Shown here in pieces: positions 1 through 6,292 of a DNA stretch of 6,292 bases (positions within the stretch are counted from its first letter, which is position 1; each line of letters opens with the position of its first letter). A program made the position numbers and the translations under genes. The notes beneath the pieces were generated by a model. The model ran no database searches. It saw nothing but the letters and a program-made list of their open reading frames with translations, and was not told the DNA's origin. The DNA comes from Candidatus Bathyarchaeota archaeon (lineage in GTDB: Archaea; Thermoproteota; Bathyarchaeia; RBG-16-48-13; GCA-020355125): contig DAOVAG010000052.1 in assembly GCA_030671165.1 (NCBI GenBank), forward strand, positions 1-6,292, written 5' to 3'.

Positions 1-93
1 AGAGAAGATTTAATCAATGATGTAGAAAAGATAGTGGGAATGGGTACATATGTCAAGGAAGTCTCTGAATCCCAGGTAAATCTCGTATTTTAA
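1..93 (+). CDS. C-terminal end of an unidentified protein (5' truncated)
   Basis: The window opens inside a reading frame on the + strand that stays open from base 1 and stops at TAA 91-93, giving 30 residues. The tail starts REDLINDVEKIVGMG and ends in SQVNLVF. The alternation of a charged, helix-like stretch (residues 1-12), a Gly-rich turn (GMG, about 13-15) and a beta-like end is the sort of pattern seen in the last helix and strand of small alpha/beta domains, but it is too short to assign to a family. The codons look ordinary and the frame begins at the window edge, so a real gene end is more likely than chance, although 30 open codons alone are not proof. It converges on acs, with 214 bases between the two stop codons. 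No function is proposed. Confidence 0.5.
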   Translation, partial: REDLINDVEKIVGMGTYVKEVSESQVNLVF

Positions 94-269
94 TAGGGTT
101 TGATTAAAAGTCTAAGATAAAAGCATTAAAATGGAGATCAAATATAATTTTAGTAGTGAGTATCTAACGGAAGAAAAATTTTGAAAGCGGTTGGAACGAA
201 TTAAATAGATTAAACCTAAGATTCGAACAATCAACTACATAATTTGTGTATAGCTAAATGGAATCTTAG

Positions 270-285
270 AAAAAATTAGTAAAAA
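270..285 (-). terminator. Possible T-tract terminator downstream of acs
   Basis: Read on the - strand, the acs stop codon is followed after about 22 bases by a run of five T (complement of 281-285) and then by a run of six T (complement of 270-275). Archaeal RNA polymerase is known to terminate at T-rich tracts without needing a hairpin, so this pair is a reasonable end for the acs transcript. In such AT-rich DNA, T-runs also arise by chance, so the call is tentative. Confidence 0.3.
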
Positions 286-307
286 TGGGATGATAATTAG
301 ATCGTTT

Positions 308-2266
308 TTACTTTGCCTTTCTTATCTCTTCAACAGCCTCTGGGTTTCTAAGAGTAGATATATCTCCAGTGGATTTGTTTAATGCTACTGCCCTAATAAC
401 TCGACGCATTATTTTACCGCTTCTTGTCTTGGGGACATCTTTGACGAACCATAGCTCTTCAGGCCTCACAATTTTGCCGATCTCTTTAACAACGTGTTCA
501 ATTAGTTCTATTCTCAGGTTATCGCTAGCTTCAACATCCTCTTTCAAGACCACATAAGCTACGATAGATTCTCCCTTCACTTCATGTGGTTTTCCTATAA
601 CAACAGCTTCAACCACTAGTTTGTGGCTAACTAAAGCTGATTCAACCTCTGAATTACCTATCCTATGGCCCGAGACTTTTAGTACATCATCAGCCCTTCC
701 CTGTATCCAAAAGTAGCCATCTTTATCCTTCCTTGCTATATCCCCCGCTAAGTAAACATTTGGATACTTATTCCAATAATAATTCATGTACTTTTTTGGG
801 TTTTTATATAGACCTCTAAGCATTGCAGGCCAAGGCTTACTTATGATGAGATCTCCTCCTTCTTGTGAAACTTTCTCGCCTTTGGTATTATAAACATCAG
901 CTTCAAAACCAGGGAGTGGTTTAGTTACTGATCCCGGTTTGAGGGAGATGAGTGGAAGTGGTGCAATCACGAATGTTCCGGTTTCGGTTTGCCACCATGT
1001 ATCCATTATTTGGCATCTTTCGCTACCAATATTATTATAATACCACATCCAAGCCTCAGGATTTATGGGTTCTCCGACAGTCCCCAATAATCTGATTGAG
1101 TTGAGGTCATGTCTCTTAGCCCATCCTTCACCGTATCTCATGTGCATCCTTATAGCGGTCGGTGAAGTGTAGAATACTGTAACACCATATTTTTCAATTA
1201 TAGACCACCAACGGTCAGGCTTTGGATAGTCAGGTGATCCCTCATATATTATGGATGTGGCTCCGAGTATTAAAGGTGCATAAACGATATAACTGTGCCC
1301 AGTTACCCAACCAATATCTGCCGCGCACCACCAAATATCACTGGCTTTGATGTCGAAAACCCATTTTAGAGTGAGTGCTGTTCCTACTGCATATCCACCA
1401 TGTGCATGGATGATACCTTTCGGTTTACCCGTAGTACCAGATGTATAAAGGAGATAAAGTGGGTCATTAGCATCGAGTACTTCAGTCTTACAATGATTTG
1501 GTTGATATGCTGTTATTTCATGCCACCAGTGGTCTCTAGCTTCGTTCCATTGTACTTCATGCCCTGTCCTCCGGTAAATTATTAAACTCTTAACGGATGG
1601 TGCCCATTCAAGGGCTTCATCCATCTGTTTTTTTAGATGTATTATCTTTCCTCGACGATAAAATCCGTCACATGTAATTACAACTTTTGCTTCTGCATCA
1701 TTCACTCTTTCTCTAAACGCTTTTGAACTGAATCCGGAAAATACAACGCTATGTATAGCGCCAATCTTAGCGCATGCGAGCATGCTAATTGGGAGCTCTG
1801 GAATCATAGGCAAATATATGCCTACCTTATCCCCTTTTCTGACTCCGAGTCCTTTGAGTGCATTAGCTAATTTGTTAACTTCTACATATAAGTCCCTAAA
1901 GGAGAGTTTTCTAGTGTCTCCAGGTTCTCCTACAAAAATATATGCAATCTTATTTTTTCTCCAATTCTCAACATGTTTATCCAATGCATCGTGGACTATA
2001 TTATATTTCGCGCCGATAAACCACTTTGCCCAAGGAAGATTCCAGTCTAAAACTTTATCATAGGGCTTGAACCATTCCACGACATCCTTGGAGACTTCTC
2101 CCCAGAACCATTCGATATCTTTAGCCTTCAAGAGGAGTTCATCATAGGTCTTTATGTTATGCTTATTCATCCAATTCTTTACATTGCTATTTTTGATTAA
2201 TTCTTTTGGTGGAGCAAAGACTCTATTTTCCTTTAATAAAACATCAACAGATACCTCATCTTCCAT
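308..2266 (-). CDS. acs: Acetyl-CoA synthetase (AMP-forming acetate-CoA ligase)
   Basis: This enzyme activates acetate with ATP to acetyl-AMP and then transfers the acetyl group to CoA, releasing AMP and PPi. It should be a soluble cytoplasmic protein. Its 652 residues match the usual length of the family. An N-terminal ACS cap domain (about 46-100) precedes the large adenylation domain and the small mobile C-terminal domain. Visible motifs are the phosphate-binding loop [11 protein letters not shown] (274-284), GWVTGHSY (319-326), the adenine and acetate site DTWWQTETG (422-430), the hinge GRADDV (523-528), VSGHR (531-535) and [10 protein letters not shown] (613-622). By analogy with Salmonella Acs, the second Trp (W425) should restrict the pocket to acetate, D526 is the hinge, and K618 matches the catalytic lysine whose acetylation switches the bacterial enzyme off. 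No acetyltransferase or deacetylase gene is seen nearby. The ATG at 2264-2266 is supported by a strong Shine-Dalgarno sequence. The gene appears to stand alone: nreA, on the same strand, lies 902 bases upstream. A propionyl-CoA synthetase is less likely given the WW motif and the length. Confidence 0.96.
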   Translation of the reverse strand: MEDEVSVDVLLKENRVFAPPKELIKNSNVKNWMNKHNIKTYDELLLKAKDIEWFWGEVSKDVVEWFKPYDKVLDWNLPWAKWFIGAKYNIVHDALDKHVENWRKNKIAYIFVGEPGDTRKLSFRDLYVEVNKLANALKGLGVRKGDKVGIYLPMIPELPISMLACAKIGAIHSVVFSGFSSKAFRERVNDAEAKVVITCDGFYRRGKIIHLKKQMDEALEWAPSVKSLIIYRRTGHEVQWNEARDHWWHEITAYQPNHCKTEVLDANDPLYLLYTSGTTGKPKGIIHAHGGYAVGTALTLKWVFDIKASDIWWCAADIGWVTGHSYIVYAPLILGATSIIYEGSPDYPKPDRWWSIIEKYGVTVFYTSPTAIRMHMRYGEGWAKRHDLNSIRLLGTVGEPINPEAWMWYYNNIGSERCQIMDTWWQTETGTFVIAPLPLISLKPGSVTKPLPGFEADVYNTKGEKVSQEGGDLIISKPWPAMLRGLYKNPKKYMNYYWNKYPNVYLAGDIARKDKDGYFWIQGRADDVLKVSGHRIGNSEVESALVSHKLVVEAVVIGKPHEVKGESIVAYVVLKEDVEASDNLRIELIEHVVKEIGKIVRPEELWFVKDVPKTRSGKIMRRVIRAVALNKSTGDISTLRNPEAVEEIRKAK

Positions 2267-2272
2267 GATATA

Positions 2273-2280
2273 TTCTCCTT
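2273..2280 (-). promoter_or_regulatory. Shine-Dalgarno sequence of acs
   Basis: On the - strand AAGGAGAA lies six bases before the ATG (intervening bases TATATC). It matches the core of the archaeal anti-Shine-Dalgarno complement GGAGGTGA and fixes the start codon at 2264-2266. It is the clearest ribosome binding site in the window. Confidence 0.7.
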
Positions 2281-2601
2281 CAGATGTATTATACTCAATT
2301 ATTAATATGAATATTCTATTGTATTCCTTTGAAATAATTTGTGGTTCAACATGGGTTTAGTTTCACTTCAACACTTTTGATAATTAAAAATCTTTCAAAG
2401 TTGCTACAGTAAAACATAAATTATTCCGGAAACTTCACACTTTTTAAGTATTCTTAACACATATAGAGAAAGTTTCCAAATTTCATATAAGCATTATACT
2501 TTAGAAACATCTTCCTTTTTGTTATTGAATTTTTATCATCTTAAGCTCCTAGTGCACACTTTGTTTTTGATTTATGAAGCAAGAAATGTCAATAGGATGA
2601 A

Positions 2602-2636
2602 TGCTTAGCAAAACCTGTAAGAGTGCTTAGCAGGTT
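2602..2636. repeat. Direct repeat TGCTTAGCA with an overlapping hairpin
   Basis: TGCTTAGCA occurs at 2602-2610 and again at 2624-2632, 22 bases apart start to start. The interval also contains AACCTG (2612-2617) and CAGGTT (2631-2636), which could form a 6-bp stem with a 13-base loop that encloses most of the second repeat copy. It lies in the less AT-rich island of the gap. It may be a binding site, a remnant or chance; there is no gene immediately beside it. Confidence 0.35.
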
Positions 2637-3168
2637 GAACTGTCTTTCTGTATTTATGCTGGACCCTAATAGGACTCGAATTATCCGGAACATCCAATTG
2701 TGCTATCCTAGAAGTATCATGCAGAGGTAAACAATTATGACCGAAACGCCCCAAATCTTTACAACTGTTATGTGTTTATTTAGCATTCCCATCAAAAGAG
2801 TATAAGTTTCTAAAACCTTTAAACTGTTATGAATTAGTACTCTTTATAGTGAATTTATAGTCAATACATATGGGTAAAAATAAATAAGATATTTTTCAGC
2901 TACACTCTTTAAATGGATTTCACAACCGTTATCTTAAAGGTCTTATAATAAGAACAAATGCGTTATTTTTTAAGAAATATCATCCAAATATTAGATATAT
3001 ACCTTAAAATCCCGTTATTTTAATCTCTTTTTGGTTATTTTTTTTCTGCCCTATTCTTATTTGTTTATTCTTTCTGTTTTTATTATTGAATAGAAAGATA
3101 CGAATTTCAATCTTGAATTCCAATAGCTTTTCTTCATTCTTAAACTGATTACAAATTTAAGAAATGTA

Positions 3169-4422
3169 TTAAACTGAAAAAAATTGGGTTAATCTTGTTT
3201 GAGTCTTAAATATTCGCAATATTTCACTTTTCTCAAGCCATCTTATCAAAGGAAGTCTTAATCGATTCTCCATTTCATCTAAAGCTTCTCCAAGTGTATT
3301 AAGTATGATTGGTTTTCTCCTCAATGCTTCTCGACAGATCTCTCTGAAACGCCAGACTCCTAGGGGAATCCATTCTGGATATACTTCCATAAATACTAAA
3401 GCTCCTGCTTGACGCCTTGTTTGTTGTAAATATTCAAGAACGGGTAATCTCGTTGCATAGTATGCTCCTGCTAAATTAGAGGCATACGATTTTCTTCCTT
3501 GTATAAGTTCGTAATTCATATCAGGAACCGTGTTAGGTGATATAAGCCAGGCTTCTTGAGCTTCAAACATCCATGAAGTAGGAAAGAGGAGAATTTGAAT
3601 GTTATTTGCTAAGGCTTTATGCCCGAAGATCTTGAACTCGTTTATCCATGGATAATTTAAGATTTTGTTATGGATGGCCTTTCCAAGAATGTCGTCTATA
3701 GCAGTTATACTCCACTCTGTAGGCACAAGTTTTCTCTGTTTCTTAACACCTAATAATCCAATTGAAAACAGTCTTGTTATCTGTCGCTGATTAATCTTGG
3801 AGTTGTAAAGTCTTACTATACCTGGTCCAGCTTTCAGATCAGTATCTGAGACGACGTAATCAATTGGTTTAGGAACTTTAGGATTTTCTGCTAAAAAGGC
3901 GCGTTTAATGGAAGCAGATGGACCTGAGGGAGGTTCTCTAGAAGAAAAAACGATAGATAATTTAGGTTTCTTATTAAACCACATCTCAGTATCTATTGGT
4001 TTAGATGCCATTACGATTTCTTGGAATGTTGAAAGAATTCTATTTGGGTTTTTTGCTGTGTTAACATCTGTAATACGTTTTCCTCTAACCAGAGAGAATC
4101 GGTACCGGAGAATCTCACTGAATGATTTATCTATCCAGCGTTCAGGTAGGTCCAAGATTGCGGCGTCGTCTACTAAGATGGGTGGAACAAGAGGACCTGC
4201 TAAAATCTTTGGATAGTTCCATGACCCAACAAATACTGCAGGAGGTGAAGATCCAAAAATCTTTTCTTTAGAAAAACTACCTTCAAGATTTGTTAAAGCT
4301 TTAGCTTTAAGGAGGATTGGGCAAATAGCTTTTCGGCAGAGTTTTCTATGGCCTCTGCAGATAAAGCATAAACTTTTCTTTTCTTTTGTCGTGACTTTGA
4401 ATAGTCTACTCTGAGTAACCAT
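3169..4422 (-). CDS. nreA: NreA-family archaeal DNA repair protein with C-terminal PIP box
   Basis: The 417-residue protein fits the archaeal Nre family, which has conserved N- and C-terminal Nre domains. In Haloferax volcanii, NreA interacts with PCNA and is linked to repair of mitomycin C damage; the molecular activity of the family is not well defined. Near the N-terminus, four cysteines at C19, C22, C29 and C34 (CxxC, six residues, C, four residues, CP) make a likely metal-binding knuckle. Conserved-looking blocks follow, including VGSWNYPKILAGPLVPP (65-81), SREPPSGPSASIKRAF (161-176) and MEVYPEWIPLGVWRFRE (345-361). The last residues hold QTRLTQFF (408-415), a textbook PCNA-interacting motif (Qxx[L/I/M]xxFF) placed at the extreme C-terminus. 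The start at 4420-4422 puts the cysteine cluster at the normal distance; the ribosome binding site is weak (GAGAG about six bases before ATG). The gene is single, transcribed toward acs but 902 bases from it, and divergent from the membrane-protein gene. The family assignment is firm; the repair role is by homology. Confidence 0.92.
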   Translation of the reverse strand: MVTQSRLFKVTTKEKKSLCFICRGHRKLCRKAICPILLKAKALTNLEGSFSKEKIFGSSPPAVFVGSWNYPKILAGPLVPPILVDDAAILDLPERWIDKSFSEILRYRFSLVRGKRITDVNTAKNPNRILSTFQEIVMASKPIDTEMWFNKKPKLSIVFSSREPPSGPSASIKRAFLAENPKVPKPIDYVVSDTDLKAGPGIVRLYNSKINQRQITRLFSIGLLGVKKQRKLVPTEWSITAIDDILGKAIHNKILNYPWINEFKIFGHKALANNIQILLFPTSWMFEAQEAWLISPNTVPDMNYELIQGRKSYASNLAGAYYATRLPVLEYLQQTRRQAGALVFMEVYPEWIPLGVWRFREICREALRRKPIILNTLGEALDEMENRLRLPLIRWLEKSEILRIFKTQTRLTQFFSV

Positions 4423-4461
4423 GGATATCTCTCAACTTGGAAATGGTCCTTATCTAGTTTT

Positions 4462-4469
4462 CTTTAAAG
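4462..4469 (-). promoter_or_regulatory. Candidate TATA box of nreA
   Basis: CTTTAAAG, which reads the same on both strands, lies about 40 bases upstream of the nreA start codon. A transcript starting about 25 bases downstream of it would have a short leader of about 15 bases, which is usual in archaea and fits the weak ribosome binding site. AT-rich surroundings make such boxes common by chance. Confidence 0.27.
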
Positions 4470-4878
4470 TTGCTTTAACTAAAGCTTTTGTTCTTCTATT
4501 TCATGAATAATATTACATTAAATCTTCAAACAAACTCTAATTCTTCTAGATTCAATAAGTTATTTGATAATTATGTTTTGTAATTGTACATCTTGAATAA
4601 ATAACATTTTTTGTATATGCTCGTTAATAATTAGATTATCAAGTGTGTTTATTGTAATTGGAGCTTAATGTTTCAGTGGTCTTAGTCGAAGTCAACTTTT
4701 TTTTATGTGTAGGTCTGGACCCTTTAGATGTTAGCTTAACAATTTGGTGTTAATATCAAATTTTAAAAGAGGATGTTTAATTCTTAACATTTCAATAATT
4801 AATAAGGAAAGGGGTAGTTATTTTTGTTTATCAAGTTACTTCCAGATCCATCAATGATGACTATTAGGAAGTGTTAAT

Positions 4879-4899
4879 AGATTTCCTCTTACGAAATCT
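4879..4899. repeat. Perfect inverted repeat, 7-bp stem with 7-base loop
   Basis: AGATTTC (4879-4885) and GAAATCT (4893-4899) are perfect reverse complements around the loop CTCTTAC. The left arm overlaps an alternative 5-bp pairing between AGGAA (4866-4870) and TTCCT (4883-4887), so only one of the two can form at a time. No T-tract follows directly, so it does not look like a terminator. Confidence 0.4.
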
Positions 4900-4936
4900 G
4901 CGTATTGATCTTTAACCTGAATCTTATTTATAAAGA

Positions 4937-4989
4937 AATAGATAGGTGAGAGGTTTTTTACTTAAAGAACCCACATTATTTCATCTATT
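4937..4989 (+). repeat. Nested stem-loop, possible structured RNA or regulatory element
   Basis: Three sets of complementary bases are nested in order. The outer stem is AATAGAT (4937-4943) with ATCTATT (4983-4989). A short middle helix pairs GTG (4946-4948) with CAC (4972-4974). The inner stem pairs GGTTTTTT (4952-4959) with AAAGAACC (4964-4971), closing a four-base ACTT loop. The inner stem has one G-T pair, which is stable only in + strand RNA; on the - strand it becomes an A-C mismatch. In all about 18 base pairs fit into 53 bases. It lies about 160 bases before the candidate promoter of the downstream gene, so it is not an obvious part of that leader. Confidence 0.35.
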
Positions 4990-5149
4990 ACACTTTTATA
5001 ACGTAATACTGTTGATTATGGATTCACTGGTGAAGTAAATGACGTCCTAAAAATGTTTTTTTACATAGTTAGAATGTCACGTAAGATAATGCTTAACTTA
5101 TCTCTTAAAAAAGGATTATAATTGATTTTGTGTGACATTGATCTTAAAA

Positions 5150-5157
5150 TTTTTAAA
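5150..5157 (+). promoter_or_regulatory. Candidate TATA box of the membrane-protein gene
   Basis: TTTTTAAA, preceded by the purine-rich CTTAAAA stretch where a B-recognition element would be expected, lies about 50 bases before the start codon. Initiation about 25 bases downstream (around 5180) would leave a leader of about 25 bases. The position is right for an archaeal promoter, but the AT-rich context limits certainty. Confidence 0.35.
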
Positions 5158-5205
5158 CCTCTATGCACTATTTCCTATTTATCATGAATTATATGTGAAT
5201 AGATA

Positions 5206-6292
5206 ATGATAAAAATGATTCAATCAACTTATCGAAGAAGAAAAAGGTTAGTGTTGTTCCCTTTTCTATTTATAATTCTTTTACTTCAAACAACATCCAT
5301 ATCCTATGCAGAAGCTGATCCTAATTATGATAGTCTGCGTGCTAACTCTATAACTCAAGAAATAGTACTAGACTCTTGGGGGAATCTATTTTACTACATT
5401 ACTTATGACTTAACCAATATTGAAGGGTTAATCCTATATGAATTCGATCTTCAGTTACCAAAGGAAGCTGAGGATGTGACCGTATACGATCATATTGGGA
5501 CCTTATATTATGATTTATCTGAAGGAGAAAATGTTAAAAATTTAACTGTTATCCTTAGATATCCTCTGAGAGGAATAATTAATAATATCGAATTCAATGA
5601 CTCATGTTCTTTTACTGTTAAATATAAAGTAAATCTCCAGAATATTGTAACTCAAATGGATTCTTGGAACCAATTTAGATTAAAAACAAATGTATCTAAC
5701 AGTCTAAACTGGACAATAGCGACTTATGTAGTCACAATTACCCTACCGGAAGGAGCAAAAAGTCTTCAAACAACACCACCTAATGCAGATATATCGAAAA
5801 ATCGGTTTACTCAATCACTCTCTTTTGTTTTTCAGAATCTGACATCAATTGTTGACCTCGATCTGTTTGTTGAGTATGAATACATATTTTTATGGTCAGC
5901 TTTTCGTCCAGCTCTCTGGATTGGATTAACAGGCATAATAATCGGTGGAATCATAATTCTTAGAAGACGGAGAAGACCATATTCACCCGTTATTATCAGT
6001 AAAAATGTTGAGATACTTCAATCTTTTGTGGAAATATGTGATAGAAGATTAATGTTAAGATCAGAAATAGACTCTCTAGAGGAGTTATTCGATACGAATA
6101 GAATTGGTAAAAAAGATTATAACCGGAGAAAACGAATCTTTGAACAGCGAGTTCGAGTGTTAAACAAGGCTATTGGAAAGTTAGCAAATGGATTAAAGCA
6201 GGAAGGGTCCCAGTATAAGAATTTCATAGAAAGGATAGAAAGAAATGAAAAAGATATAACAAAAATAAATAAAGAAATAAAGCGACTGAGAA
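5206..6292 (+). CDS. Predicted type I membrane protein with beta-rich ectodomain and coiled-coil-like tail (3' truncated)
   Basis: I do not recognise the family. The frame is open from a TAG at 5200-5202 to the window end, giving 362 residues from the ATG at 5206; a second in-frame ATG is at 5215. The first is preferred slightly because GTGA (5195-5198) lies seven bases before it. A signal peptide is clear: basic residues R10-R14, a hydrophobic core at about 15-27, and a likely cleavage after SYA (33-35). Residues about 36-230 are rich in alternating hydrophobic residues, as in beta sandwiches, and include two similar-looking strand segments with LP motifs (FDLQLPKEAED at about 80-90 and TITLPEGAK at about 177-185). 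One transmembrane helix (about 236-252) is followed at once by five arginines (253-257), which predicts an outside N-terminus and a cytoplasmic tail. The tail (258 to the end) is highly charged and helical, with a segment near 289-315 (LEELFDTNRIGKKDYNRRK) reminiscent of short SHOCT-like helical hairpins, then heptad-like coiled coil. All five N-glycosylation sequons lie in the ectodomain. The gene diverges from nreA; its neighbours give no clue to function. Confidence 0.8.
   Translation, partial: MIKMIQSTYRRRKRLVLFPFLFIILLLQTTSISYAEADPNYDSLRANSITQEIVLDSWGNLFYYITYDLTNIEGLILYEFDLQLPKEAEDVTVYDHIGTLYYDLSEGENVKNLTVILRYPLRGIINNIEFNDSCSFTVKYKVNLQNIVTQMDSWNQFRLKTNVSNSLNWTIATYVVTITLPEGAKSLQTTPPNADISKNRFTQSLSFVFQNLTSIVDLDLFVEYEYIFLWSAFRPALWIGLTGIIIGGIIILRRRRRPYSPVIISKNVEILQSFVEICDRRLMLRSEIDSLEELFDTNRIGKKDYNRRKRIFEQRVRVLNKAIGKLANGLKQEGSQYKNFIERIERNEKDITKINKEIKRLR

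Larger units (their letters stand above)
2267..3168. other. 902-base gap without a convincing gene
   Basis: No reading frame of believable length or composition lies between the acs start and the nreA stop. The part nearest acs must hold its promoter, but no single TATA box stands out. It contains two copies of TTCAACA (2345-2351 and 2367-2373), 22 bases apart start to start. Further out lie a nested inverted repeat (2428-2477) and a visibly less AT-rich island at about 2590-2740, with a 9-base direct repeat and a small hairpin. The stretch from about 2820 to 3168 is very AT-rich, with T-tracts on the + strand (eight T at 3038-3045). The region could hide a small RNA or the remains of a lost gene, but nothing in it can be named. 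Confidence 0.6.
4423..5205. other. 783-base divergent intergenic region, no gene seen
   Basis: Both strands are broken by frequent stop codons; the ATG-initiated frames I read through are only a few codons long. The region must carry the promoters for nreA (leftward) and for the membrane-protein gene (rightward), and candidate TATA boxes lie at either end (4462-4469 and 5150-5157). The middle contains a run of eight T (4697-4704), two overlapping hairpins that exclude each other (4866-4887 and 4879-4899) and a nested 53-base stem-loop (4937-4989). At nearly 800 bases it is longer than two promoters need, so an unannotated RNA is possible but not shown. Confidence 0.6.

Noticed and set aside
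369..2360. Open frames of 60-93 codons on the + strand opposite acs (369-557, 1400-1585, 1782-2063, 2154-2360)
   Set aside because: All lie largely or wholly antisense to the well-supported acs gene and have no recognisable domains; they follow from its codon pattern.
2660..2710. tRNA-like words on the - strand (TTCGAGTC like a T-loop, TAGCACAATTGG like a D-arm)
   Set aside because: The bases before the T-loop do not pair with those after it, the distance between the two parts is far too short for an anticodon arm, and no acceptor stem closes. At best a decayed remnant.
2596..2727. Open frame of 44 codons on the + strand, with an internal ATG at 2656
   Set aside because: From the ATG only 24 codons remain, there is no ribosome binding site, and a frame of this length is expected by chance somewhere in the window.
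3038..3045. Run of eight T on the + strand, like an archaeal terminator
   Set aside because: No + strand gene lies upstream within reach, and it has the wrong orientation for nreA. The surrounding DNA is generally T-rich.
3908..4216. 102-codon open frame on the + strand opposite nreA
   Set aside because: It is fully antisense to a conserved gene, with no ribosome binding site or domain.
2659..4723. CTGGACCCT shared between the two gaps (2659-2667 and 4715-4723)
   Set aside because: A shared 9-mer between two regions of about 800 bases is expected by chance, and the similarity does not extend.
5311..5900. Resemblance of the ectodomain to ribophorin I-like or other two-domain beta proteins of the glycosylation machinery
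   Set aside because: It rests only on the general pattern of strands and an LPEGA motif. Without a profile or structure search it cannot be supported.

Overview
The window looks like a piece of an AT-rich archaeal chromosome. The strongest evidence is an NreA-type DNA repair protein, a family known from archaea, which ends in a PCNA-binding motif. A Shine-Dalgarno sequence ahead of acs and TATA-like boxes upstream of two genes fit this. Acetyl-CoA synthetase is widespread and does not settle the lineage. About 70% of the window is coding by the calls made here, with two long AT-rich gaps of about 0.9 and 0.8 kb. Low coding density of this kind would suit an uncultivated mesophilic lineage such as Bathyarchaeia or an Asgard group, but that is a guess.

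Layout from left to right: (1) the last 30 codons of an unidentified + strand gene, ending at 93; (2) a convergent, full-length AMP-forming acetyl-CoA synthetase on the - strand (308-2266), which has a good ribosome binding site and is followed by T-tracts that may terminate it; (3) a 902-base gap without a convincing gene (2267-3168); (4) a full-length nreA on the - strand (3169-4422); (5) a 783-base gap holding inverted repeats (4423-5205), including a 53-base nested stem-loop; (6) a + strand gene, divergent from nreA and cut by the window end, encoding a predicted type I membrane protein with a signal peptide, a beta-rich ectodomain, one transmembrane helix and a charged, coiled-coil-like cytoplasmic tail.

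Nothing suggests that these genes form one operon or pathway. Acs would activate acetate to acetyl-CoA. NreA would act with PCNA in DNA repair. The membrane protein has no assigned function and is the least explained gene. There is no sign of a mobile element, CRISPR array, rRNA or intact tRNA. I did not find strong evidence of a new multi-gene system. The points most worth checking are the membrane protein and the structured intergenic element at 4937-4989.
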